Part shown: positions 35,650 to 48,256 of the stretch, in pieces | Layout of the letters: each line of letters opens with the position of its first letter | Numbering within the stretch: position 1 is the first letter of the stretch | Assembly (NCBI GenBank): GCA_012295275.1 | Contig: CM022679.1 | Location: forward strand, 7,644,169 to 7,708,168 | Source of the DNA: Chrysomallon squamiferum | Taxonomy: Eukaryota > Mollusca > Gastropoda > Neomphalida > Peltospiridae | Direction of reading: 5' to 3' | DNA: 64,000 nucleotides | Program-made: the position numbers and the translations under genes | Notes under the pieces: model-generated | Seen by the model: only the letters and a program-made list of their open reading frames with translations | Told to the model about the DNA's origin: nothing | Databases searched by the model: none

Positions 35650-38600
35650 TAAATATAGGCGTGGGACAGGAACAGAATAAAGCAGAGATTCTGCTCTTCC
35701 CTGATGATGTGTAATCTAGCGAAAAAAAGACAACTGACGTCTGATTAGCTGGCAAAGAATGAAGATTTGTTACTTCGTTAGTTTGTATTATGAATCTATT
35801 AGGAATTTTCAGTATGTTTGCCTTACTTCTTGTACTGATTACGAGTGTTGGCTAAGTACGAAGTATAGACAATTTATCTTGTCATGTTCGATCAGTGTTC
35901 GTTTGCAAAAAGGCTTTTTGTATTAGAGAACAAGAACGAATGACAAGATGGTTAAAAGATATCTGTTATTTCATATCTACTGTTACCTAAAACTCTGACG
36001 TTCTTCTCTTTTTTTTTCTCGCTTTTGTTCTTCTTGTTGTTGTTGTCGGCGTAATTGTTTTGTGTGGATTTTACAGTATAGTATACAATATATAATATCC
36101 ATTCTAAAAGGCTATGTATCTGTATAATTTATATACATTTAAATTATGTAGTGCTGAAATTAGTTTGCGTGGGAGACTGAAAGACTTAAGTACATTCGAA
36201 CTTTTTTTTAAAAGCTAAGATAATGATGTTATCGACTGTAGAAAATTACTAATAATTATATGCAACATAATTACGAATTTGTTATGACATAATGTAAACA
36301 AAGCTCGGTCGTAACTGTATGAAATAATCTTCTAGTTGTCATGCGACCGTCAGTACATGCTTTTAAACTCATTTTGTTTATTCCTTGTTATTGTGTATAA
36401 TTATCGTAAACACGGTGTAACCTGATAATTCTGTTCCTGGTGAGGTATATGATTATATTCTTTGATTTAAAAAAAACAATGTTACGGACTTCAATCAGAG
36501 TAAGTCATGAAGCGTATATTTGCATTTGTAACCCACGTACAAAATTTTTTCATGTTTGTTCAAACATACCAATCAATAAATGATGTTGCAAAATTATATT
36601 CCAATTATCCAACTGGTAATTTGTCCCATTATTATTGTCAGGAAAAAACTAGTTATTTCTTCCTATTTTTTTCTTCTTTATTTATTTATTTTTGTTTTTT
36701 CTTTATTTTTTTTTATTTTTTTAGAATTTTTTTTAGAGTGAGATGGGGGGTTGGTACTGGCAGAATGTTAATGGCAAAGTTTTTGTTTATTTTATTTTGC
36801 TGTTTGTTAGTGGGGACGCTTTCTTCTTTTTTTTTTTTCTTTCTTTTTTCTTCCATTTCGTGAATGTTTCCTATACACAGAATAGACTTTTCCTTTCATA
36901 TGTTAATTTATACGATGAGATATTTGCAAAAGAAATGTTGCTAGAATTTTTGTGTATAACAATTAGTTCTGTCATTTTCAACAGAGTGTGCACTGGATAA
37001 TTTTGGAATGTTTCCGTCAAAAAAAAAAAAAAAAAAAAAAAAAAACTGTTCAAACATTCCTTTCAATGGCACATCCTCTGACTTAACAATTCTGCCCAAG
37101 CCAAATATCTGTAGAATAACGTAATTTGTAGCATAATACATGATAAAAGAGTTCCGGGTTTACAGAATCCATAATCACAACGTATCGATATCACATCCTG
37201 AAATTAATTCACACAGATAAATATAAACATCAGTATACAATAAAAATACCGACTGCTTGTTATTAAATTACGTTATCAGTAATTGCTTTTCTGATTGCTT
37301 TAGTCGGGTTTTCCCCCAAAGCCCTGATGATATTAATTGCGAACAACATCATCATTACAACGTTTTATTACCAATAAAGTAATGTCTTCTTGTTGATAGT
37401 TTCATTAAGCAACAGACTAATGTATTCATGGATTTAAGAATTCGCGGTTTCAGCTCTCGATTCTTGCAGTGATGACGACATTTAAGAATCGAGCCGAACT
37501 GAGTTAATGTTGCATGAAAATGAAATCCAACAAAGTTTAAAAGACGTTTTAATAACTGTATATTTAGATTACATTACAAAAAATAAGGGGAATTTAATAC
37601 CAGTTATTTTATGAAATAACAAAAAATGACTTTATCAGAGAAACCGATATGATCTAATTAGGATGTTCGTGAAACGTGCTGATGTTCAGAACTGTGTGTC
37701 TTTAATATACAGTCTCAAAACAAAGCATATGCTACAAGTTACAGAGAGATCTTATACTTGTTGATTAAATCTGGCAAGAAGATGCGGTTCAGTTATCTGC
37801 CGATTGTAAACTGTGTAATTTATCTACAATACAGCAGAGACTTTTAGCTACAACTTGCTAATAATTTGTGTTAAATATCTAAGTTCTTTGACTGATACGC
37901 CAGAGATTGTATTTGCAAGCAGACCAGAGCCACTACCAAGGGAACAGTTCTTCAATCCTTGTAAGTGTTAAAGCTTGAGCAAATGGAATTTTACCACAAA
38001 AGCCACTTTAATAGACAAAACATCAGCTGTGTGGCCGCAACACATGGATACTTTAGAGATGAACGGCAGAAATAAACGTTTCATGGCAGAAGAAGAAAGG
38101 GCTTTTGCCTCTAAGTAAAAAGGCTTTTATAAGGACATCTGCACGCGTGCTAGTTAATTGTGCGTTGTGAAAACAGACTTATGGATTTCACATTAGTCTG
38201 AGATTTAATCCATTAGCAGGTTTGTCGTTGTTATTCTTTAATTTAGTTTGTATTTATTTTTATATGTTTAATATATTTTACTCTTTTTTTAAGTTTTTTA
38301 TTATTATTATTATTATTTATTTTTTTTTTTTTTTTTTTTAATTATTAGATTATAGTTGTTGCTATTGTTTTTTTTATTTTTTTTTAAGTTTTTTTTTTTT
38401 TTTCTAATGTAATGATTTTGTTTATTTTGTTTCTGATTTCTTGTAGTTTTAATCATTGTTTTCTTACATGTTATGGAAATTTATAGCAAATTTAATTCTG
38501 TTAGTCAGTGTCATGTTGAATTAATTGATAAGAGATGAATTATGTTCGTCATCAAAACTTTTAAATGATTTATCTCCAGCTCAGTTACAAAATTCTGATT

Positions 38601-41600
38601 GTTCGCCGAATAAATCCTCCCTGTCCATGAGAAGGTATATGTAGAAGATCCCTTGCTGCTAAATGAAGTAAAAGAATTACACAAGTAATGACGTCAATAT
38701 AATTTATCTCTTGTGTTTTCACTTCATAAAACAGGATATTTTAGAAAATAATTACAGTGCATATGAAAACATGCCGAGATAAACATTTGTTATTTTGTTA
38801 GTTCGTTTTTAATATTATAACAGTTAAATAACATAAAGCAAAATATAGGTGTTGGCAGATCTATAATTAGACATTCAGAAACCAAATACAGATTAAAATA
38901 TTTATATTTCTTGTTGCTGCAGGGATAAAAGGTGACAGCATGCTGACATCTAAATTTTTAAAATAATCAGTTATGTGCAGCAATACAGATTAAAGATAAG
39001 AATTACAACACGCTGAAATAACTACTGCTCGTTGAAATCAACTATCGTGTGCTATCTTCTGTTTTGGCGTTCCTTCTGAACTGCCATCGTTTTCTCAAGA
39101 AAACAACAAACAGCATGAGTCTTATTCCAACTGTGTGATAATACGTGTATTTCGTTCCTTTCTAGCGAGTGTTAATCTTCTTACCAGCTGTATCTCACAC
39201 CAGCTTCTCGCCACTTAGTCAGTGAGTGACCTGGATAATAATGATAATACACGTCAGTGTATATAATACTGAGGTGTGTAATATTGTTCTGGTGTTGATA
39301 CCACTAGCAATGGCAAAAAGTGTAAAGTTCATTTCTAATAAGTTAACATATATATATACAGGTTCTTTTTATTATTATTTTTTTCTTTTCTTTTTTTCTA
39401 TATTTGTTATTAGTTAGTTATTGAATCACCGAGTTAGTTATTTATTTACTCACATCGTTACAGTTTTATTTATTTAATTATATATTTATTTACTCACTGA
39501 CTTATTTGTGATCGATTATTTTATCTTATTTTATATTTTATTAATGCCTACGAAATGTGAAGCTACATACAAATTTATACTTCAACACGAGCAGGATATA
39601 TTTTTATCACCTAGTATTAAATTATAGCTTGTAGCGATACCGCGAAATCTAGGAAAAAAACAAAAAATGACATTTGTGGCACATGTCGATTGTAATTTCC
39701 AGACGAAATGAGATACAATCGAAGCTGTGTTTCATTTTTTTTTTCTTTCATTGATTAGTAAACGGATATGCAATGCTCCTGAAGAGCCAGACGTTTAAAT
39801 GAATCAACAAATGGAAAACGACAAGGAACACGCATAACAAAAGTTATCTGCTCTATTCCTTTGTGTATCAAGGTTGATTTCTTGTTTTGTGTGTTTTACA
39901 TTTGTCGGTTCGTGCTCGTGCTGGGACAGAAAATCCCATCAGTTCGATAGAAAAATCAATTTTCATTAACAATGACAATTGAAAGAAGATAATTTTAATA
40001 AAATTTAGATATTTTTTTTCTTTCTTTCTTTCTTTTCTTTGATATTTACTAATTTATAACAGTTCACTGTAGAACAGGGCCTAGATACGAATCTGTGTTC
40101 AGTTTGATGGTAGCAAATCGAAAAAGTCTGTGAAAGCCAAAAGGAAAGAAAAAACGTAAAAACTGAGTGTTATTCACTTGATTTCCATGTGTACATAGAG
40201 CATCATGTATGCTTTGAGTAACAGAGAGGAAAACCAGATATTGATTTTCATTAATAGCTTTAATTTTTTTTTATTATTATTATTACAAAACAAAATATAC
40301 AAACGTTAGCAACTATATATATATAAAAATAATAATAATAATAATAATAAAAAGTAAATGTTATTATAAAAATTAAAAAAATATGTTATTCCGGAAGATT
40401 TTATCTGCATTTTTATGAGAATCCTCCACCATACTTCAAAAGCCGAGCATCAAATTTCAAATAATAATAATAATAAGAAGAAGATATTCATTAATAATAA
40501 AATGAAAAAAGTAGCTAATAGTAATAAAAGGGAGAAAAAAAATTAAATAAAAGAACTGTATTTATTAGACAAATAAAACGGGCAGATAGGTCGACACGAT
40601 AGCTAAGGTCAAGCAGATTAAATATATTTTTTATTATATTCACAACGTTTAATAGTGATTTACTGATAATTACAAAAATGACTGTACTACAGACTTTGTC
40701 ACTGTGTATTATTTGTTATTTTTTTATGAATGTCATTTTTATTGTTATTGCCTAATACGTCGTATACGTTTCTGTGTATGTGTAATTGACTTGTATATCA
40801 TCTCTATAAGGACTGAGTTAAAGCTATTCATGTGAGTAAATAAACAGAAAATTGGAATAAACATGTACAAAAAAAAAAAATTGATTTGTAAAAATTTTGA
40901 TACATAAATAACATATATTTGTTAAATGAAATAAAAATATAGTTATAACTGGTCTCGATAATAAAACACAATAGTTCTACTTTTTCTTTGAAACTGGTCG
41001 TTTTTAGTTCGCTATGTGCAGTATATACTGGACCTTACAACTTAATATAAAGCAAGCTGAAACGCAAATTGTCACTGAAACCATTTCAATTACAGACATA
41101 AATCCTTTAAATTGTCTAGACAGAGATTTTAACTTTGTAGTCGTATACATGTATATATATCGTATATATGTTATTAGTAAGCTACTAAAACAGGAATATT
41201 TCTGCTGAGAACTAATAAAAAGTCAACATTTGAAAACTGATTCCTCTGTTAGAGTAAACTAATAATCATTTTTGTTCTTCTTAACTATTTAAGTCTTCAT
41301 AGTAAATTAAGCGTAGAAATAACACAAACTAGTTGAGTTATCAGCAGGTCGTTAATCATTTACAAGTCTGTTTTTTGAGGATCTTTCTCAATAGTCTCTT
41401 GTTAATGTGATTGACTGCAGCTTTAACAGAATAACAGTTACAGTTGTATGTAAATAAGTATTCTTTATATTGGTGTACTTGTGTAAGAACGTGATAAGCA
41501 TTATTTGTTTATCTTTGAAAGATTTTCTGCATTTGTTTATTTCTTTCAAAGAAAGATACTTGTATTAATTTTAGATTTGTGCAGTCATCACCTGTTATAT

Positions 41601-42694
41601 ATCTAGCTTTTATATCATTTCATTATTTCTGTATTTAAATACATTCATTGTATAATAAAAGTGCATTATATAAAAAGACTGGCTTTGAAGTAGAGAACTG
41701 ACATAAGGCATGTTTAATTAAATTGACTCCATGTAAAAAGACTGGCTTAATAATAGAACATACACAAGGCGTGGTTAGATGAACGAAGCAGTGGGGGGGG
41801 CTGTTTATCTCTAAAATTACTATATGAGCGTTCTGGTTAACAGGAAGTCGGCATAAAATATATCTTGCAATTAATCGAAAACAAATGGCCCATTGCAACA
41901 TATTGTGGGTTATCTCTCTCGTTATCTATCGAGTCCTTTCCAATAAGTGTATGTAGCCATGTAACTGGATATATTTTTTCCCTTTATTCGTTTTCTAATC
42001 GCATGAAATACATCGAGCCCATTTTTTTCTTAGCCGCTGGTATTTCAGTATTATACATGTATCTGGTATAGCAAAACGTCTGTAAGACAAAAAACGCGAC
42101 ACTGGAAAGCAGAGACAAAGAACGTGATTTTAGGTGACTTGTGTGTATAGCTTGCTGGAGAGTGAATCCAAGTACTGACAGTTTATCTGACAGTGTTGGA
42201 CTTTTTCATGATATATTTTTATTATTGTTTTGGTAACAGCGGAATGAATAATCGAAATAAGCGTAGTCACTGTTACGTTATTTATTAAAAGGCAGGAAGA
42301 TTTGAATTAAAATCACAATTTTTTTAATTAAAGTTTAAGTTATGTTATTTATGTAGTTGTATGATGGTGCTGTAGTAATGATGGTGGTATCGATGCAAAT
42401 TGTTGTTGTTTTTATTGTTAATGTATCAGGAAGATGTATGTATTTCTGTAGTGTATTCTAAAGTATTTTTAGATGAAATACATCGTTATCATTCTGTCTT
42501 GTGTTCCAGTCTTTCTTCCCTAAACAGTGCGATTCCAGAAGATCAGTCATTAATTGTGTATTGCGTGAAATATCTAATTTAGCCTTGTGTCGTCTGACAT
42601 TTACACATCTCGTCATTTACCATTCGGTGTGTCCTTCAGACATCAGCATATTTATCTTCTAATTTTTATATATATAGATAGATAGATAGATTTT

Positions 42695-42729
<35 letters not shown>

Positions 42730-42750
42730 TTTTTTGTTGTTGTTTTTTTT
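35650..42750. other. Long AT-rich stretch, no confirmed gene
   Basis: Mostly poly-T/A and ATT-type low complexity. Apart from the small exon candidate at 39166-39221, I note a good donor-like site after 37960 (CCTT|GTAAGT), an open run of about 49 plus-strand codons ending at a TAA near 38118 (including MDTLEMNGRNKRFMAEEERA), a CRE octamer at 38689-38696 and two diverged copies of a segment beginning AAAAAGACTGGCTT near 41670 and 41735. None supports a gene call. Confidence 0.4.
39166..39221 (+). CDS. Candidate small exon, unidentified
   Basis: A 56-nt segment lies between acceptor CGTTCCTTTCTAG and donor GTCA|GTGAGT and is open in a frame reading RVLIFLPAVSHTSFSPLS. It could equally be a 5' UTR exon of the downstream GPCR. 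Evidence is splice context only. Confidence 0.15.
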
Positions 42751-42759
42751 TTTTTTTTT

Positions 42760-43050
42760 TTGTTGTCGCGGCGGTGGTTTTCAGACTTTTGGTGTGCCGT
42801 CTGACTTGGACTCATCTTCAGGAACAGCCTGTGCCCTACTACACTCTATGATCAGAACTCCTGACCATTCTCCAGAGATTCTGCTCTAAACGTTGTCGCT
42901 GACAAACATGGCTGCTTATCCCGTCTGTTTCCATGGCACAAAACGTTAATGATCTACCGTCGTCACACTGTTCTGTGTTCAAGATTTTTTGCCTAACTCA
43001 GCAGAATTTTTGTCTGTTGTCATTCGCGAACATATCTTTCAATATATTTC
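42760..43050. other. GC-richer patch, open on both strands, unidentified
   Basis: After a long T/A tract, about 290 bp of balanced composition follows. On plus, an acceptor-like GGTTTTCAG (42775-42783) precedes about 35 open codons (FGVPSDLDSSSGTACALLHS...) ending at TAA. On minus, about 53 codons are open, including METDGISSHVCQRQRLEQNL. Both cannot be real and neither matches a family I know. It may be a decayed coding or mobile-element fragment or a regulatory element. Confidence 0.25.
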
Positions 43051-43375
43051 TTGGTATGACACTTTCTCTCTGATTTTGGCATATCTGTTGAGCTTACCGA
43101 GCGGTCAAACTTTTTTTTATCACAGTTCTAAGGTTCCACGCCTAGCAAGGGATCTTGATTTCTTGTATCATATTAAAAAGTCTTAAATCTCCAATGTTTA
43201 TTCTACATAACTGTGTTTATAGGCTGACAACTCAGACTCACATAATCACTTAATAATGACTTCACCTGGACTAAAATAATTCTATATTTGTCATTTTATT
43301 GTGGATTGAATAGTTGATTTGTCTTATAATTTGAATTATCATTGTTGTTTTTTGGGGGTTATATTTTATTTATTA

Positions 43376-43387
43376 TTATCATCATCA

Positions 43388-43446
<59 letters not shown>

Positions 43447-43465
43447 GTTGTTGTTATTATTATTT
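43376..43465. repeat. (ATC)n(ATT)n(GTT)n compound microsatellite
   Basis: About 90 bp of trinucleotide units dominated by ATT. Overlapping frames encode only Ile or Leu runs and are not genes. Confidence 0.93.
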
Positions 43466-44234
43466 ATTTATTTATTTTTGTTTATATTCATTCATCAAAA
43501 AAAAAAAAAAAAAACGAAATAAAAAAGAAAACTAAATAAAATGAAATAAAAATTCATATATTTTCGTGTACAATACAAACAATATTATCACCACAGAGAT
43601 GAAAGAGGACATTAAGTTAACTATATTTTTGACAACATCTTTATTTTAAAACTCCTGCTTGGTCTGTATATTTTTATCTTAACGATGGGTGAAGATTTAC
43701 CATTTTGATACTGATAATAAGAAAATGTGAGCTTTCCATTTCTACTATAATGATGATATGAAAGAGGATGTACGTTGCAGCAACTGCACGGTTTTGTCTT
43801 ATAAACGCTTTCCCAGAGTTAAGAAAGCACATACCACAACCTTTGCTGAACCTGTATTTGGGCACTATCTGGAACGGGAAGTAACTCAAATGATGTACTG
43901 ATCTTATGACTCATTATGCCTCTGAGCTGCTATCCTTTATGTTAATAAACAAATGAATGGAAGAATGTTAATCTTCTTATTTTGTCTGAATACGTCAGAA
44001 TTAGAAACATTTATATTTCTGAATGTAGTTTCAAAGCGCATAACTCGATGTTCCAACTGCTTGACTGAAGCTTTTCGAAAAGCTGATACTAAATAAATAT
44101 ACAACATAACTTACTTAGGCGTGCGCATGCAAAATGGCTAACTGCAATATTACATCAAATTACAGATTTTGGCAAAGCTTTTCATTTCAAGTTGAAGTCG
44201 ACACACAGCATTGATCTGTTATACCATGAACTTT

Positions 44235-44242
44235 TGACGTCA
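44235..44242 (+). promoter_or_regulatory. CRE palindrome (TGACGTCA) in GPCR upstream region
   Basis: A perfect cAMP-response element lies about 0.87 kb upstream of the chosen GPCR start, inside a GC- and CpG-richer patch (about 44110-44500) with GCGGCGGCAGCAGC beside it. Such a patch in an otherwise AT-rich region is a reasonable promoter candidate for the GPCR. An acceptor-like TTATTTCAG at 44937-44945 suggests the mRNA may carry an upstream non-coding exon spliced in just before the coding exon. Confidence 0.4.
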
Positions 44243-45115
44243 GCGGCGGCAGCAGCTGTAGTATGTGTGTGTGGCATCTGAGGTTCAGAGTGTTTAACTA
44301 CGGCGACTGTTATTTAGACTTACCAGCGTTTGAATCGCTCATTTTCACTATTCTTCGTATACGTCCGTTTGAGTTACATTGCCTGTCCTCCAATCCGTAA
44401 CTCTTAATTACTTGAAATCAAATCAGTCATGCGTTTTGGTGCCAAAACTGTGAACGTACGACTTGAAGAGCCGCTGTTAGATTACTTACTCCAAAAAAGA
44501 ACGAAAAACAAAACTTGATTATTTCTGGTTTTTTTGTTGTATATTTACTGAAATTCTTTCTGTTGTTGAATTTAAGGCTCTTTGTATTTTAGACTTGGTT
44601 CCCTTTTTAGTTATGTTCTTTGTTGTTTTGTCAGGAGTGGGGTTTGGCTAATTTGTTGTGTTTTTTGTTTTTTATGTTTGTGTTTCTTTGTGTTGTTTTT
44701 TTTTGTTTTTGTTTTTTGTTTTTGTTTTTTGATGGAATTTTATTGATGCTTTGATTTCGTTAATGTGTTATTTTTTAATTATTTTTTGTTGTTGTTGTAA
44801 TCTTTTATTATTATTTTTTTAATTTTGATTATTATATTATTGAAGTTATTTATTTATTTTATTGATGTTTTGTTGTAATTTTGATTATTTTTATCATCAT
44901 TGCACAACATTCGATTTCTTGAACACGTTATTCTTCTTATTTCAGATATTACGTAAACACTTGTAAGAAGAAGATATTTTAATTCCTGTGGATATTCAAA
45001 ATGACTACGTTTTCTCTTTTCTTATTTTTTAAACACTGATTTTAAAACATGCTCACTGATGTGCCGTGCATACGAAAATGTAAAATATATTCAGGGAAAT
45101 TCTCAGAAAACAGAC

Positions 45116-46117
45116 ATGAATGAAACGTTTCTAAACATCAGCAGAGAAGACGTCGGAGCCTTTCACACTCCTCATCAAAACCCGAGACTGATCAACGGCG
45201 TCGTCCTTGTGTTCGTTTCTGTCATCGGAATCGCGGGAAACTGTTTAGTTCTGTACATTCAGCACTTCAAGTGTAACCACAACACCTTCTCTCTGTTCGT
45301 CAAATCACTGGCCTGTCTGGACCTCTTCAACTGCGTGACCACGATACCGCTGGACATCACGATCAAAACAGTCCCCGATCTGACCACGATCAACATGGTT
45401 GCGGTGTGCAAGATTTCCCACTACATCGCCTACGCCACCAGCATGTCGTCTGGCATGATTCTCTTCCTGATTGCTGTTCAGCGATACAAAAAAGTGTGCC
45501 AGCCTTTCAAAAACGACATTAATCTGAGAATGGCCAGAATCCTTTGTCTTCTGGCAGTCGCCGTTGGCGCGAGCATCAGCTCTCTGACGATTTTCGTGTC
45601 AGGTCCGGATAACGTTAGCGTTAAAGATGGAAACGTAACCTTCGAGACTATTGTCTGTCGCGCAGAGAAAAGCACAAAAGGATCACCGTTAGCCGTTGCG
45701 TTCACGGTCATCCTTTACACGGCGTTCACTGCAGTGCTTCTGAGCGTTGCGGTCTTGTACTGTCAGATCCGCAGAAGACTTCTGAAACAAGCTAAAATGA
45801 AAGCTGTTTACCAGCAAACTGCCACGGACACGTGCGGACAGCCGACTTCGCCGATGTGCGATCACGTAACAAAAATATTCTTCATTGTGACTGTCGTTTT
45901 CATTGTCAGCTACATTCCACATTTAATTGAGCACGCGGTGTTCGTCGGGACAAAGCACACGAGATCCACGTACGGCACGGCGGAGCGGATTATTCTGGAT
46001 TTCGCTTACAATTCTCCCTACATAAACAACATTGCCAACCCTATTATTTATAGTCTCCTGTCTAAGGAATTTAAGAAAAACTGTAATTTCTTCAAAATAA
46101 AGTTTGTTAGTTACTGA
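45116..46117 (+). CDS. Class A (rhodopsin-like) G protein-coupled receptor, peptide-receptor type, intronless
   Basis: The 333-residue protein has seven hydrophobic segments and the class A landmarks: GN in TM1 (Asn42), LACLD in TM2 (Asp69), Cys98 at the top of TM3 paired with Cys181 in loop 2, QRY (122-124) in place of DRY, FIVSYIP in TM6, NPIIY (308-312) in TM7 and an amphipathic SKEFKK helix 8. N-glycosylation sites lie in the N-terminus (Asn2, Asn7) and loop 2 (Asn166, Asn173). The whole body is one exon and markedly GC-richer than its flanks. I chose the second in-frame Met because its context (GACATGA) is better than that of the Met 19 codons upstream (45059). The fold resembles neuropeptide or cholecystokinin-type receptors, but the ligand cannot be told from sequence. 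It acts at the plasma membrane. Confidence 0.9.
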   Translation: MNETFLNISREDVGAFHTPHQNPRLINGVVLVFVSVIGIAGNCLVLYIQHFKCNHNTFSLFVKSLACLDLFNCVTTIPLDITIKTVPDLTTINMVAVCKISHYIAYATSMSSGMILFLIAVQRYKKVCQPFKNDINLRMARILCLLAVAVGASISSLTIFVSGPDNVSVKDGNVTFETIVCRAEKSTKGSPLAVAFTVILYTAFTAVLLSVAVLYCQIRRRLLKQAKMKAVYQQTATDTCGQPTSPMCDHVTKIFFIVTVVFIVSYIPHLIEHAVFVGTKHTRSTYGTAERIILDFAYNSPYINNIANPIIYSLLSKEFKKNCNFFKIKFVSY

Positions 46118-46282
46118 TGTTGCTTTTTTCTTATAACGTTTAACTTTTTTTTATAAGACGTTCTTTGATGCAAGTTTTCATCATCTCAAAACAACCTAAA
46201 GGGCGTGAATAGGGAAGTGTAATGATTTCTTAAGTTCTGTGTATTATTTGTATATAAAAACAAAAAAGAGTTTTTTTAAAAC

Positions 46283-46288
46283 AATAAA
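46283..46288 (+). terminator. Polyadenylation signal AATAAA for the GPCR
   Basis: A canonical AATAAA lies 166 nt after the GPCR stop codon and is followed by a T- and GT-containing stretch (GTTCCTTTTTGCTTATTATT GTTG). Its position suits a short 3' UTR. Confidence 0.55.
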
Positions 46289-48176
46289 CTGTTCCTTTTT
46301 GCTTATTATTGTTGATAAGCAACAAGGCAGAACAAGCCATACATAGTATGTAACCGGCTTTATTGGTTGAATTTTGTCGCTGGTCTCTTTTGTTTTCCAA
46401 TTTCTTAGCTAGATTAATTCACGTTATCAAATAATTATGGATTTAATGAAAACTGCAACCATGTTCATTTTTTCAAGTGAAATAATTTTTACCTGTCAAT
46501 CTGAAGATTTTACTAGAGAAAAAAAAAATATATATATATATATATTCGTGTGCTACCCTGAATACGAAATCATTGTAGAAAAAAAAATCAGTTTTTGATA
46601 TTGCTGTTTATTTTATTCATATTTATAATAATATAGAATTCCTGTTAACGTTTATATGTATTTTATAAGTCGTTCATAATAAAAAAAAAATAATAATAAT
46701 AAAATATATTAATTTAAAAAAAGAAGTGAATAAAACATTATGATAGCTGTCTGTGGATAACAAATGATTCAAACAAAGAAGAGATCAAAACAAGTAATCT
46801 GAGTAATCCATATAAAGATCCAGGTTTGATATACGGAAATCATGTGACATTTCTAACAAGATAATAATAATGATACCATCCAGTGACTGATTACAAACTG
46901 CCAAACAAAACCCACAAAAACAAGAAAAACTTCAGGCCATATCTAATGTATCAGTTCAAACTGAAATTAGAATATTTTTAAGAACATGAAACTGATGACA
47001 CACACAAACCGGAATATATATATATTTCACAATAGGTTATTAAAGCAAGTAAATGAAATAAAATATTCATCTGTGATTTAACGTCCAACGTCAGTACTGT
47101 ACTATTAATTATTTAGCTTGCCAACAATCAACGGTATCTTTCAGAATTGCTATCAATATTGACTAACAGTTACATTGTCACAAATAAATCTAGTCATTAA
47201 CACATTAATTATACTTGTTTAACATGTTACACAAGAAACAGTTTTTAGAGATAAATCACGTTATCTTCACTTCAATCCCCTGAATCTTAATATCAGTCGA
47301 TACCGAGGACAAAACTTTAATGGCAGACGGTTATTACTACTATGGTGTAGTGTCTAATCTCCCGAGACCCAATTTTCCATCTAAATCAAAAACCTATTAG
47401 TGCAGTCAGTAATACTGGACACAGTACATTTTATCTACATTAAGATATATGTAAGAGGTTTTGGTCATAGGTAAATAACTGAAAATACAAATCTCATATT
47501 CCATATATTTATAAACGATAAGCCACACAGAAATATAAATATAATTATATAATACCGATATTAACAATAATAATAATTTTTAACAGTAATGTTGGAAAGG
47601 AAGGCTTATGTTTAAATAAAAATAAAAAAATAAATATAAAAACACGAAATAAAATTAACGTGTAATCTGGAATAAGCCAGGGTATTCATTGTGCAACCAA
47701 ATATTACCATTATGTCAGTATTGGTTTAAGTGAGGAATCGTGTATTTGTTGACCTTTTTAGTCTCACAGTGTTAACAAAAGCTAACAAAGTATGCATTTC
47801 GTCTGTCTGTGTATATATATATATTATGTTTTTCTTTGATGTTGTTTTCTAATTTTATACATATCTGACATATATATATATATATATATATTACTGGACT
47901 TAATTTATCAAGAGCTACTTTTCTTACTTGGTTTAAACAGGTTTTTTTAAATTTACTTTAATGACAAGGAAATTTTACAATGAATTATGATGTAGAACGC
48001 TATTTTATACAATAAATAAGTAAATTATTGACAGCAGTATATCTGTGTGTATGTGTGTGCACGCGTTTAGTATCACTTTTTATATTTATTTATTTATCAT
48101 CGTCGTCGTTATTGTTATTGTTGTTGTATTTAATATTACATTTATTTATTTATTATTATTTATTTATTGATTTTTT

Positions 48177-48194
48177 TTATTATTATTATTATTA

Positions 48195-48256
<62 letters not shown>
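48177..48256. repeat. (ATT)n microsatellite
   Basis: About 26 ATT units with one interruption. Confidence 0.93.

Noticed and set aside
36507-37141. Open frames with Phe runs
   Set aside because: Driven by poly-T tracts; no coding features in the non-repetitive portions.
45478-45922. Minus-strand frames opposite the GPCR
   Set aside because: Antisense shadows of a well-supported GPCR coding exon.
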